A stretch of 62,603 bases of DNA, from assembly GCF_000282375.1 (NCBI RefSeq), contig NZ_AKJK01000122.1:1-62603 (forward strand), given 5' to 3'. The notes under the pieces were generated by a model. It did not search any database, was not told where the DNA came from, and was given only the letters and a program-made list of their open reading frames with translations. Numbering within the stretch: the first letter of the stretch is position 1; every line of letters starts with the position of its first letter. The position numbers were made by a program, and so were the translations under genes. The stretch is from Pseudomonas sp. GM50. GTDB taxonomy: Bacteria; Pseudomonadota; Gammaproteobacteria; Pseudomonadales; Pseudomonadaceae. Shown here piece by piece: positions 49,804 through 57,695 of this stretch.

Positions 49804-51546
49804 ATGTTCGACAAAAACAATAAGCTGCGACATAGCGTTTCATTGGCAGCCATGCTGGCACTCAGCGGGTTGAGCGCTGCGGCCTGGGCCGATGCCTATG
49901 AAGACGCCGCCAAGAAATGGATTGGCAGCGAGTTCAAACCGTCCACCCTGACCCCGGAACAGCAGCTCGAAGAGTTGAAGTGGTTCATCAAGGCATCCGA
50001 GCCGTTTCGCGGGATGAGCATCAAGGTGGTTTCGGAAACCATCGCGACCCACGAATATGAATCCAAAACGCTGGCCAAGGCCTTTACCGAGATCACCGGG
50101 ATCAAGCTGACCCACGACTTGCTGCAAGAAGGCGACGTGGTGGAAAAACTGCAGACCCAGATGCAATCGGACAAGAACATCTATGACGGTTGGGTCAACG
50201 ACTCGGACCTGATCGGTACGCACTTTCGCTACGGCAAGACCGAATCGATCACCGACCTGATGGCCAACGAAGGCAAGGCCTACACCTCGCCGACCCTGGA
50301 CATCAAAGACTTCATCGGTATCTCGTTCACCACCGCGCCGGATGGCAAGGTCTATCAACTGCCCGACCAGCAGTTCGCCAACCTCTACTGGTTCCGCGCC
50401 GACTGGTTCGAGCGGGCGGATCTGAAAGCGAAATTCAAAGAAAAATACGGTTATGAGCTGGGTGTACCGGTGAACTGGTCGGCCTATGAAGACATCGCCA
50501 AGTTCTTCAGCGAAGACATCAAGGAAATCGACGGCAAGCGTATCTACGGGCACATGGACTACGGCAAGAAAGACCCATCCCTCGGCTGGCGCTTCACCGA
50601 TGCCTGGTTCTCCATGGCCGGCGCTGGCGATAAAGGCATACCGAACGGCTTGCCGGTGGACGAGTGGGGCATCCGTGTCGAAGACTGCCATCCGGTCGGT
50701 TCCAGCGTGACCCGCGGCGGCGACACCAACGGCCCGGCGGCGGTCTATGCGACTACCAAGTACGTGGACTGGATGAAAAAATACGCGCCACCGGAAGCGG
50801 CGGGCATGACCTTCTCCGAATCCGGGCCGGTGCCGTCTCAGGGCAACATCGCCCAGCAGATCTTCTGGTACACCGCGTTTACCGCTGACATGACCAAACC
50901 GGGCCTGCCGGTAATGAACGCCGACGGCACGCCGAAATGGCGCATGGCACCCTCGCCAAAAGGGCCGTACTGGGAAGAGGGCATGAAGCTCGGTTATCAG
51001 GACGCCGGTTCCTGGACCTTCCTCAAGTCCACACCTGAAAAGCAAAAACTCGCTGCCTGGCTGTACGCGCAGTTCGTGACCTCGAAAACCGTATCGCTGA
51101 AGAAAACCATTGTCGGCCTGACCCCTATCCGCGAGTCGGACATCAACTCGCAAGCCATGACTGACCTGGCGCCGAAACTCGGTGGTCTGGTGGAGTTCTA
51201 CCGCAGCCCGGCCCGCGTGCAATGGACCCCGACCGGGACCAACGTGCCGGACTATCCGCGTTTGGCGCAACTGTGGTGGAGCCACATCGCGGAAGCCGCC
51301 AGTGGCGAGAAAACGCCACAGCAGGCACTGGACGGTTTGGCCAAGGATCAGGACGCGATCATGACCCGTCTGGAACGTTCCAAGGTACAACCGACCTGTG
51401 GGCCGAAAATGAATCCGGAGCGGGATGCGCAGTACTGGTTCGATCAGCCGGGTGCGCCGAAAGCGAAACTGGCGAACGAGAAGCCTAAAGGCGAAACCGT
51501 GAGCTATGCCGAACTGCTGAAGTCGTGGGAGGCGGCGCGTAAGTAA
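49804..51546 (+). CDS. Periplasmic substrate-binding protein of the glycerol-type importer (GlpV-like)
   Basis: A protein of 580 residues from MFDKNNKLRH. The signal peptide is cleaved near AAWADA. It is a large type-I (MalE/UgpB-like) binding protein with extra insertions, longer than usual sugar receptors (about 400 residues). It delivers the substrate, probably glycerol or a related polyol, to the permeases. A strong AGGAGG lies five bases before the ATG, so it is probably made in excess over the membrane parts. The operon ends at the terminator at 51568. Confidence 0.92.
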   Translation: MFDKNNKLRHSVSLAAMLALSGLSAAAWADAYEDAAKKWIGSEFKPSTLTPEQQLEELKWFIKASEPFRGMSIKVVSETIATHEYESKTLAKAFTEITGIKLTHDLLQEGDVVEKLQTQMQSDKNIYDGWVNDSDLIGTHFRYGKTESITDLMANEGKAYTSPTLDIKDFIGISFTTAPDGKVYQLPDQQFANLYWFRADWFERADLKAKFKEKYGYELGVPVNWSAYEDIAKFFSEDIKEIDGKRIYGHMDYGKKDPSLGWRFTDAWFSMAGAGDKGIPNGLPVDEWGIRVEDCHPVGSSVTRGGDTNGPAAVYATTKYVDWMKKYAPPEAAGMTFSESGPVPSQGNIAQQIFWYTAFTADMTKPGLPVMNADGTPKWRMAPSPKGPYWEEGMKLGYQDAGSWTFLKSTPEKQKLAAWLYAQFVTSKTVSLKKTIVGLTPIRESDINSQAMTDLAPKLGGLVEFYRSPARVQWTPTGTNVPDYPRLAQLWWSHIAEAASGEKTPQQALDGLAKDQDAIMTRLERSKVQPTCGPKMNPERDAQYWFDQPGAPKAKLANEKPKGETVSYAELLKSWEAARK

Positions 51547-51567
51547 ACAGCGGGACCGCGTGAAGCG

Positions 51568-51596
51568 AAACGGCACCGCAACAGGTGCCGTTTTTA
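51568..51596 (+). terminator. Rho-independent terminator of the importer operon
   Basis: Stem AAACGGCACC (51568-51577)/GGTGCCGTTT (51584-51593) with loop GCAACA, followed by TTTATTT. Confidence 0.92.
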
Positions 51597-51612
51597 TTTG
51601 TTTGCCACCGCC

Positions 51613-51699
51613 ATCGCGAGCAGGCTCGCTCCCACATTGAACCGCATTCTTTCTGACAGAACGTAGTCCCCTGTGGGAGCGGGCTTGTTCGCGAAGGCG
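51613..51699. repeat. REP doublet with unlike arms
   Basis: ATCGCGAGCAGGCTCGCTCC CACA and TGTGGGAGCGGGCTTGTTCG CGAAGGCG differ in subtype, so the pair may have formed from two elements. It lies between convergent genes. Confidence 0.8.
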
Positions 51700-51722
51700 T
51701 CATTGAATACGCCGCAAACACT

Positions 51723-52037
51723 TCAGGTCAGCGCCGCCAGTTGTTCAACCGTTTCCGGAAAACGCTCAACCAGCCGGATAAGGGTGGTGGCCTGAGCATT
51801 AGGTTTCGCCCGTCCTTGTTCCCAGTTCTCCAGCGTCCGGGTATTCGTACGCAAATACATCGCGAATACAGAACGGGAAAGGTTGAGCTGTTGGCGTATG
51901 GCTACCACTTCCTCGGCAGTGATTGGCACCAGTTTTGGCAGTTTGACCTTGTGGGTTCGCAGCGTGACCTTGCCTTGGCGCTCGTCGGCCAAGGCTTCAA
52001 GGCCTTCCATCAGTTCGGCAAAAATGTCACGTTTCAT
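51723..52037 (-). CDS. HigA-like helix-turn-helix antitoxin
   Basis: A 104-residue protein. The N-terminal toxin-contacting half (MKRDIFAELMEGLEALADERQGK) precedes an XRE-type helix-turn-helix at about 40-90 (ITAEEVVAIRQQLNLSRSVFAMYLRTNTRTLENWEQG). It should neutralise the toxin and repress the pair. It overlaps the toxin gene by 11 bases and is second in the operon, the order usual for higBA. Confidence 0.88.
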   Translation of the reverse strand: MKRDIFAELMEGLEALADERQGKVTLRTHKVKLPKLVPITAEEVVAIRQQLNLSRSVFAMYLRTNTRTLENWEQGRAKPNAQATTLIRLVERFPETVEQLAALT

Positions 52038-52377
52038 AGTGGGATCTCGTGTTGATTTCGCTATCTAGAGTTTGTCTGAAAAGTTTCTTCTGGGAAGGCG
52101 ACAAGTCGTCTTGCTCGTTTTTGCTATATACGGTGAACAGCCAGAATTGATCAAAACCCGACCACCAGTAATAAATCACCCTTAGTCCACTGCGCTTGCC
52201 TTTGCCGCGTCGCTGGTCGGAGAAACGGACCTTTCGCAACCCACCCATACCTTCCACCAGGTCGCCAGTTTCCGGGTTTTTCAGCAGCTCCAGTTGAAAG
52301 CTGCGAAACAGTTCGTCGTCCAGATAGTCATTTCTGTGTTTTTGAAATGCGGGTAATTCGATAAAAAGAGCGTCCAT
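52027..52377 (-). CDS. HigB/RelE-family toxin
   Basis: A protein of 116 residues from MDALFIELPAFQKHR. RelE/HigB fold with blocks NPETGDLVEGMGGLRKVRFSDQRRGKGKRSGLRVIYYW and YSKNEQDDLSP. Basic residues K/R in the central strand fit ribosome-dependent mRNA cleavage. The start at 52377 is where family homology begins; the frame upstream (26 codons) covers a TATA-rich promoter region. It is the first gene of the pair. Confidence 0.88.
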   Translation of the reverse strand: MDALFIELPAFQKHRNDYLDDELFRSFQLELLKNPETGDLVEGMGGLRKVRFSDQRRGKGKRSGLRVIYYWWSGFDQFWLFTVYSKNEQDDLSPSQKKLFRQTLDSEINTRSHYET

Positions 52378-52612
52378 GTTCTGTACGTTACCTGCGTATA
52401 TTTCTATCACAAGAATCGAATAGGTCAAGGCTTCTGTGCCTGCCAATTCGGTCAAGTCATTACATTAATGTCGAAGGCGGGATCGGGATGTAGGACGCGG
52501 CTGATTCACCCGCGAGACGATTCTGGAAAGGGGGATGAGACTGGGAAAGGCAGGCTGGGCTAACCCAAAATTGCTAAATCTGTGTGCTGGGCAACCAATG
52601 GGTCGGCGACAT

Positions 52613-54016
52613 TTATTCCTCGGGGGCGGGAAACCCCAATCGAAACACCGTCACGGTTCCCGGCAAGCTCTTGGCCTCGGCCACCCCCTGATGCAGGCTC
52701 ATGATCGAACGCACGATGGCCAGGCCCAGTCCGGTGCTGCCTTGCGAGCGGGAGCGGCTGCTGTCGACCCGGTAAAAGCGGTCGAACAGATGCGGCAGAT
52801 GCTGCGCTTCGATGCCTGCGCCGGGGTTGCTGACCCGCAGCGAAACCTCAGTCGCCTCTTGTTCAATGTGTAGCGAAACCGTTTGCCCGGCCGGGCAGTG
52901 GCGCAGGGCGTTGGACAGCAGGTTCGAGATCGCCCGTTGAATCATCAGGCGGTCGCCCCGTACCCGCGCGCTGGCGCCGGTCACGCTCAGGCTGATGCGT
53001 TTGTCTTGCGCCGACAAGGAAAACAGCTCGGCCACTTTCTCGGCTTCTTCTTCCAGGGCGACCGACTCGAAGGACGTGAGCGCTGCCGGGTTACTGGCCT
53101 GCGCCAGAAACAGCATGTCCGAGACAATCCGCGCGACACGCTCCAGTTCTTCGGTGCAAGACACCAAAACGTTCTTGTACTCCTCGGTCGTGCGTTCCCG
53201 GGACAGCGTCACCTGTGCCTTGCCCATCAGATTGTTGATCGGCGAACGCAATTCATGAGCCAGATCATCGGAGAACTGCGACAACTGCTGCACACCATTG
53301 TCGAGGCGATCGAGCATGAAGTTGATCCCCCGGGCCAGCTCACTGAGTTCCTGAGGCATGTCGAGCACCGACAGCCGATGGCCGAGGTCTTGCGTCGAGA
53401 CCATCGCCGCCACTTTGCGAAACTCGCGCAGCGGCGTCAGCCCCCGCTGTACGGCGGCCCAGGCACTGAGGCCGATGAAGATCAGCAGCAACGGCAAGGC
53501 AATCAGTGTCGAGCGCAGATAGGCGTTGAGCAACGCCTGATTGTGGGCATCGTCCATCGACAGCAGCACCGGGATGCGGGTGCCGTCCTTGATGCGGATC
53601 AACCGAGAGGCGGTCAGGTAGCGCTTGTCTTGGTCGTCGGTGCTGCTGGAGAACCCCGGTTGTTCGTTGGCGGCCAGCACGGCCTTGCGTTCCAGGCGCG
53701 GGTCGGCCATGCCGGAGCCGGATTTCAACAGCGGTGTGCGTAAGTTGGTGCGGTCATAAATCGTCAGAGTGAGGTTGTCATGGCCCATGACCTGATCGAG
53801 CAAAATGTGCGGCGCCGAACGAATTTCCGCGGAATCGGCATACAGCGACAGGCTGTGTTCCACCTGTTCCATCTTCTGGGCCAGGCTGTTTCTGGATAAC
53901 GCGTTCAACTCATGGGTCAGGGCGAAATACGCCAGGATCGCCAGAAACACTACCAGCAGCGCCCCGAGAATACTCACCGTCAGCCCCAACCGCATTGACA
54001 GGCTGGCCGGCTTCAT
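52613..54016 (-). CDS. czcS: Heavy-metal sensor histidine kinase CzcS
   Basis: A protein of 467 residues from MKPASLSMRLG. Two membrane helices (about 10-32 and 165-187) flank a periplasmic sensor loop. A HAMP follows (RGLTPLREFRKVAAMV), then the H-box FSDDLAHELRSPINNLMG, N-box ISNLLSNALRHCP and G-boxes (GSTGLGLAIV). It is the CusS/CzcS/IrlS type and senses periplasmic zinc, cadmium, cobalt or copper. The ATG overlaps the czcR stop (ATGA), which fixes the start. Confidence 0.92.
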   Translation of the reverse strand: MKPASLSMRLGLTVSILGALLVVFLAILAYFALTHELNALSRNSLAQKMEQVEHSLSLYADSAEIRSAPHILLDQVMGHDNLTLTIYDRTNLRTPLLKSGSGMADPRLERKAVLAANEQPGFSSSTDDQDKRYLTASRLIRIKDGTRIPVLLSMDDAHNQALLNAYLRSTLIALPLLLIFIGLSAWAAVQRGLTPLREFRKVAAMVSTQDLGHRLSVLDMPQELSELARGINFMLDRLDNGVQQLSQFSDDLAHELRSPINNLMGKAQVTLSRERTTEEYKNVLVSCTEELERVARIVSDMLFLAQASNPAALTSFESVALEEEAEKVAELFSLSAQDKRISLSVTGASARVRGDRLMIQRAISNLLSNALRHCPAGQTVSLHIEQEATEVSLRVSNPGAGIEAQHLPHLFDRFYRVDSSRSRSQGSTGLGLAIVRSIMSLHQGVAEAKSLPGTVTVFRLGFPAPEE

Positions 54017-54687
54017 TCCCGTGCCTCCAGCACATAGCCGACACCGCGCAGGGTATGGATCAGTTTGCTGTCGAACGGGTCGTCGATCTTGGCGCGCAAA
54101 CGCCGGATCGACACTTCGACCACGTTGGTGTCGCAGTCGAAATTCATGTCCCACACCAGCGAAATGATCTGGGTGCGGGTGAGCACTTCCCCGGACTGGC
54201 GCATCAGCAGATGCAGCAGGGCGAACTCCTTGGTGGTCAGGTCGATGCGCTGCTCGCCGCGAAAGGCGCGGTGGCGCCCAGGATCGAGTTCCAGATCGGC
54301 GACTTTGAGCACTTGCGGCACCGGGATGTTTTCGCTGCGGCGCATCAGCGTGCGGACCCGCGCCAGCAATTCCGGAAACTCGAATGGCTTGACCAGATAA
54401 TCGTCGGCACCCAGATCCAGGCCGCGAATCTTGTCGGCCAGACGGCCACGCGCGGTGAGCATCATCACCCGGGTGGAGTGGGTACGACGCAGTTGTTCAA
54501 GCACACCCCAGCCGTCCAGCTCCGGCAGATTGACGTCCAGTATCACCAGGTCATAAACCTGTTGTCGGGCCAGATGCAGTCCATCGGCACCCGTGGCCGC
54601 GTGGTCAACGATATAACCACTTTCCGTCAGTCCCTGATGTAAGTATTCGGCAGCTTTAAGCTCGTCCTCGACGACAAGGATTCGCAT
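54013..54687 (-). CDS. czcR: Heavy-metal response regulator CzcR
   Basis: A 224-residue OmpR-family regulator. The receiver domain has acidic pocket EDE, phospho-Asp in LVILDVNLPELDG (D51), and T/K in MLTARG and VKPFEF. The C-terminal winged helix ends HTLRGVGYVLEARE. It controls the divergent czcCBA genes and probably the small secreted proteins at 61074-61686. Confidence 0.93.
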   Translation of the reverse strand: MRILVVEDELKAAEYLHQGLTESGYIVDHAATGADGLHLARQQVYDLVILDVNLPELDGWGVLEQLRRTHSTRVMMLTARGRLADKIRGLDLGADDYLVKPFEFPELLARVRTLMRRSENIPVPQVLKVADLELDPGRHRAFRGEQRIDLTTKEFALLHLLMRQSGEVLTRTQIISLVWDMNFDCDTNVVEVSIRRLRAKIDDPFDSKLIHTLRGVGYVLEARE

Positions 54688-54846
54688 GGTTAATCACCAC
54701 TTTTATTTAATGGATATTTAATTAAGGTGGCCGGGGAAGTTGTTGTTTTTGTAGGGGAGGCCGGACGGGTTTTAATAACGACTAGAGGTTGTGAGTTTCT
54801 GGTTTCCTACAGAGGTTTCCCTGTGTGATGGCGTGCAAGGTAAAGG

Positions 54847-54958
54847 CTGTAGTGGCTACAGAGTCAACTGAAATGCTGGGTCTTGAGCCCTTAAAATGGC
54901 GATCTGCGACAGCCTGTCGCAGCAGGCAAGCCTGAATGCCCATGCCCCGCATTCAGGC
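54847..54958. promoter_or_regulatory. Dyads in the czcR-czcC control region
   Basis: The region 54688-55154 has no gene. It holds CTGTAG-TGG-CTACAG (54847-54861), GCGACAG-CC-TGTCGC (54906-54920) and a 10-bp perfect hairpin GCCTGAATGC/GCATTCAGGC (54930-54939/54949-54958). A box-like TGTAATGTTTCAGTCA lies at 55072-55087 near the czcC start. Which, if any, binds CzcR is unknown. Confidence 0.45.
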
Positions 54959-55154
54959 AAGGGCTGTTCGGCAGATAACTACCGTGTATTTGTTTCCATG
55001 TATTGCTATGTCGCTTTTCGCACTTCGCATCCTAAATCAAAACAACTTCCACATGCCGTGGATAACGTATTTGTAATGTTTCAGTCACCTTGTCGATAAG
55101 TTCAAAACCCTACCGTGGCGGCATCAAAGATTCTTGAATGAAGGAAGTCCTCCA

Positions 55155-56414
55155 TTGCCCGGTTTAAAAGAACTGACGGCGCGATCACGCCTGAAAAAAA
55201 CAACGAGGACAGTGACGGCCAGCGTTGTGTTGCTGGTCGGCACGGGTCTTGTGCATGCATCGACCCTGACCCTGGATCAAGCCCTGCAAACGGCATTCGC
55301 CGGTAACCCGGATCTGGCGGCCGCGCAGTGGGAAATCGGCATCGCCGAGGGTGAGCGCAAACAGGCCGGCCTGATCCCCAACCCCGAAGTGTCGTGGGAG
55401 GCCGAAGACACTCGGCGCAATTCGCGAACCACCACGGTGATGCTCAGCCAACCGATCGAGCTGGGCGGCAAACGTGGCGCACGGATCGACGTCGCCAGCC
55501 GCGCACAGGACGCCGCCGGGATCGAACTGGAGCGCAAGCGCTATGCGTTGCGCGCCGATGTTATTCAGGCGTTCAACAGCGCCCAGACCGCGCAACAACG
55601 CTTGCAGTTGTCCCGCCAGTCGCTGCAACTCGCCGAACACGGTTTGCGCGTCGCCCAAGGACGCATCGAGGCCGGTAAATCATCGCCAGTCGAAGGCACC
55701 CGTGCACAGGTGCAACTTTCCGAAGTGCGCCTGGAACTGAGCCGCGCCGAACGCGATCAGGCCAACGCCTATCAGCAATTGGCGCAGGTCATGGGCTCAC
55801 CGTTGCCCACCTCGACCACCGTGCAAGCGGCCACGCAAAGCATGCCCACCGTGCCACCGCCGACCCGATTGCTTGAGCGTCTGAACGAGACCGCCGAACT
55901 GCGTCTGGCCAAATTGCAGATCGATCAGCGCGAAGCCTCATTGGGTCTGGAAAAGTCGCAACGCATTCCCGACCTGACCGTGAGCATTGGCAGCCAATAC
56001 AGCGAAACCGAGCGCGAGCGGGTCAACGTGGTCGGGCTGTCGATGCCGATTCCGCTGTTCAACCGCAATCAGGGCAACGTGCTGGCGGCGGCCCGGCGCA
56101 GCGATCAGGCGCGGGATCTGCGCAACGCCACCGAGCTGCGTTTGCGCACGCAAATCGAGACCACCCTGGAGCAATGGCAGACCGCCAACGGCGAAGTCGC
56201 AGCGTTCAACCAGACCATCCTGCCCGCCGCGCAAAGTGCGGTCGACAGCGCCACGCGCGGCTTCGAAATGGGCAAGTTCGGATTCCTCGACGTGCTCGAC
56301 GCCCAGCGCACCCTGATCAGCGCGCGCAGCCAATACATCCAGGCCGTCAGCGAGGCGACGGATGCCCGAGTACGCATCGAACGCATCTTCGGCGACCTCA
56401 CCGTCAGCCCTTGA
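55155..56414 (+). CDS. czcC: Outer-membrane channel protein CzcC
   Basis: A TolC/CzcC-family outer-membrane factor of about 419 residues. A signal peptide ends near LVHA (STLTLDQAL follows), then two repeats of helical hairpins. It forms the outer-membrane exit of CzcCBA. No ATG is available in frame near the start. I choose the TTG at 55155 because AAGGAAG lies nine bases before it; a TTG at 55134 or an internal GTG are alternatives. Confidence 0.88.
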   Translation: MPGLKELTARSRLKKTTRTVTASVVLLVGTGLVHASTLTLDQALQTAFAGNPDLAAAQWEIGIAEGERKQAGLIPNPEVSWEAEDTRRNSRTTTVMLSQPIELGGKRGARIDVASRAQDAAGIELERKRYALRADVIQAFNSAQTAQQRLQLSRQSLQLAEHGLRVAQGRIEAGKSSPVEGTRAQVQLSEVRLELSRAERDQANAYQQLAQVMGSPLPTSTTVQAATQSMPTVPPPTRLLERLNETAELRLAKLQIDQREASLGLEKSQRIPDLTVSIGSQYSETERERVNVVGLSMPIPLFNRNQGNVLAAARRSDQARDLRNATELRLRTQIETTLEQWQTANGEVAAFNQTILPAAQSAVDSATRGFEMGKFGFLDVLDAQRTLISARSQYIQAVSEATDARVRIERIFGDLTVSP

Positions 56415-56463
56415 ATTTCATCTTTCAGATCACTGCGCGATGGCATGGCGCAGAGGAGTTTCC

Positions 56464-57657
56464 ATGGAAAAAAAACTGATCATCGTTGCAGCAGCGACGT
56501 TGGCGCTGGGCCTTGGTATTGGCTCGATGTGGCCGGGCAATGCCTCCATCGACGCTCACGCCGATGAAGCGGCGGAACACGCCGATCACGCTGAAGAAGG
56601 TGCAGCAGCCGAGGGTGAACATGCAGAAGAAGGGCGCCTGGAGTTGAGCGCCGAACAGATTGCGGCGGCAGGCATTCAATTGACCGAAGCGCGAGCGCAG
56701 AACATCAGCCTCGGCTTGCCATTCCCCGGTGAAGTGCGTTTCGACGAAGACCGCACCGCGCACGTGGTGCCTCGGGTGCCCGGCGTGGTCGAGTCGGTGT
56801 CGGTCAACCTCGGGCAGTCGGTGAAAAAGGGCCAGTTGCTGGCGGTGATCGCCAGTCAGCAGATCTCCGATCAGCGCAGTGAACAGGCTGCCGCACAGCG
56901 TCGCCTGACCTTGGCGCGCACCACTTATGAACGCGAGAAAAAACTGTGGCAGGACAGGATCTCCGCAGAACAGGATTTCCTTCAGGCCCGGCAGGCGCTG
57001 GAAGAAGCCGAAATTGCCCTGGCCAATGCCCGGCAAAAAATCAGCGTACTCAGCGGCAGCGTGGTCGCCACCGGCGGCAATCGCTATGAGTTGCGCGCGC
57101 CGTTCGACGGCGTGGTGGTGGAGAAACACCTGACGCCGGGGGAGGTGGTCGACGAAACCGCCAATGCCTTCACGCTTTCGGACCTGTCCCGGGTGTGGGT
57201 GACCTTCGGCGTATCGCCCAAGGATCTGACCAAGGTGCAGGTGGGTAAACCGGTCACCGTCAGCGCCCCGGAACTCAATGCCGAAGTCGCCGGCACCGTG
57301 GCCTACGTCGGCAGTTTGCTGGGAGAGCAGACGCGCACCGCGACGGTTCGCGTAACCCTGGCCAACCCTAAAGGCGCGTGGCGTCCGGGATTATTCGTGA
57401 CGGCGCTGGTTGCTACCGACAGTCGCCAAGCCAAAGTCGCCGTACCTGAAACCGCGATCCAGACCGTCGAGGACAAACCCACGGTGTTCGTGCGCACCGA
57501 CGACGGCTTCAAGGCGCAACCGGTGGAATTGGGCAGTCGCGCGGCCGGTTTGGTGGAAGTCACTCAAGGGCTGGAATCCGGCGTGCAAGTCGCCAGTGCC
57601 GGCAGCTTCGTCCTCAAATCGGAACTGGGTAAAGCCTCGGCCGAGCACTCTCACTGA
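56464..57657 (+). CDS. czcB: Periplasmic adaptor CzcB with His/Glu-rich N-terminus
   Basis: A protein of 397 residues from MEKKLIIVAA. After the N-terminal signal/anchor, a segment at about 30-57 is rich in His, Asp and Glu (DAHADEAAEHADHAEE...), suited to binding metal in the periplasm. Lipoyl half-motifs (VVPRVPGVVESVSVNLGQSV and RAPFDGVVVEKHLTPGEVV) enclose a helical hairpin, followed by the barrel domain, and the end is again AEHSH. It links CzcA to CzcC. GGAG lies five bases before the ATG. Confidence 0.93.
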   Translation: MEKKLIIVAAATLALGLGIGSMWPGNASIDAHADEAAEHADHAEEGAAAEGEHAEEGRLELSAEQIAAAGIQLTEARAQNISLGLPFPGEVRFDEDRTAHVVPRVPGVVESVSVNLGQSVKKGQLLAVIASQQISDQRSEQAAAQRRLTLARTTYEREKKLWQDRISAEQDFLQARQALEEAEIALANARQKISVLSGSVVATGGNRYELRAPFDGVVVEKHLTPGEVVDETANAFTLSDLSRVWVTFGVSPKDLTKVQVGKPVTVSAPELNAEVAGTVAYVGSLLGEQTRTATVRVTLANPKGAWRPGLFVTALVATDSRQAKVAVPETAIQTVEDKPTVFVRTDDGFKAQPVELGSRAAGLVEVTQGLESGVQVASAGSFVLKSELGKASAEHSH

Positions 57658-57695
57658 AGACTCCCACCGATCCGTCCCTCGCCGAGAAGGTTCTT

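Noticed and set aside
49840..51576. A 578-codon open frame on the minus strand
   Set aside because: Complement of the substrate-binding protein gene, which has a signal peptide and AGGAGG; the minus frame has no start signal or recognisable domain.
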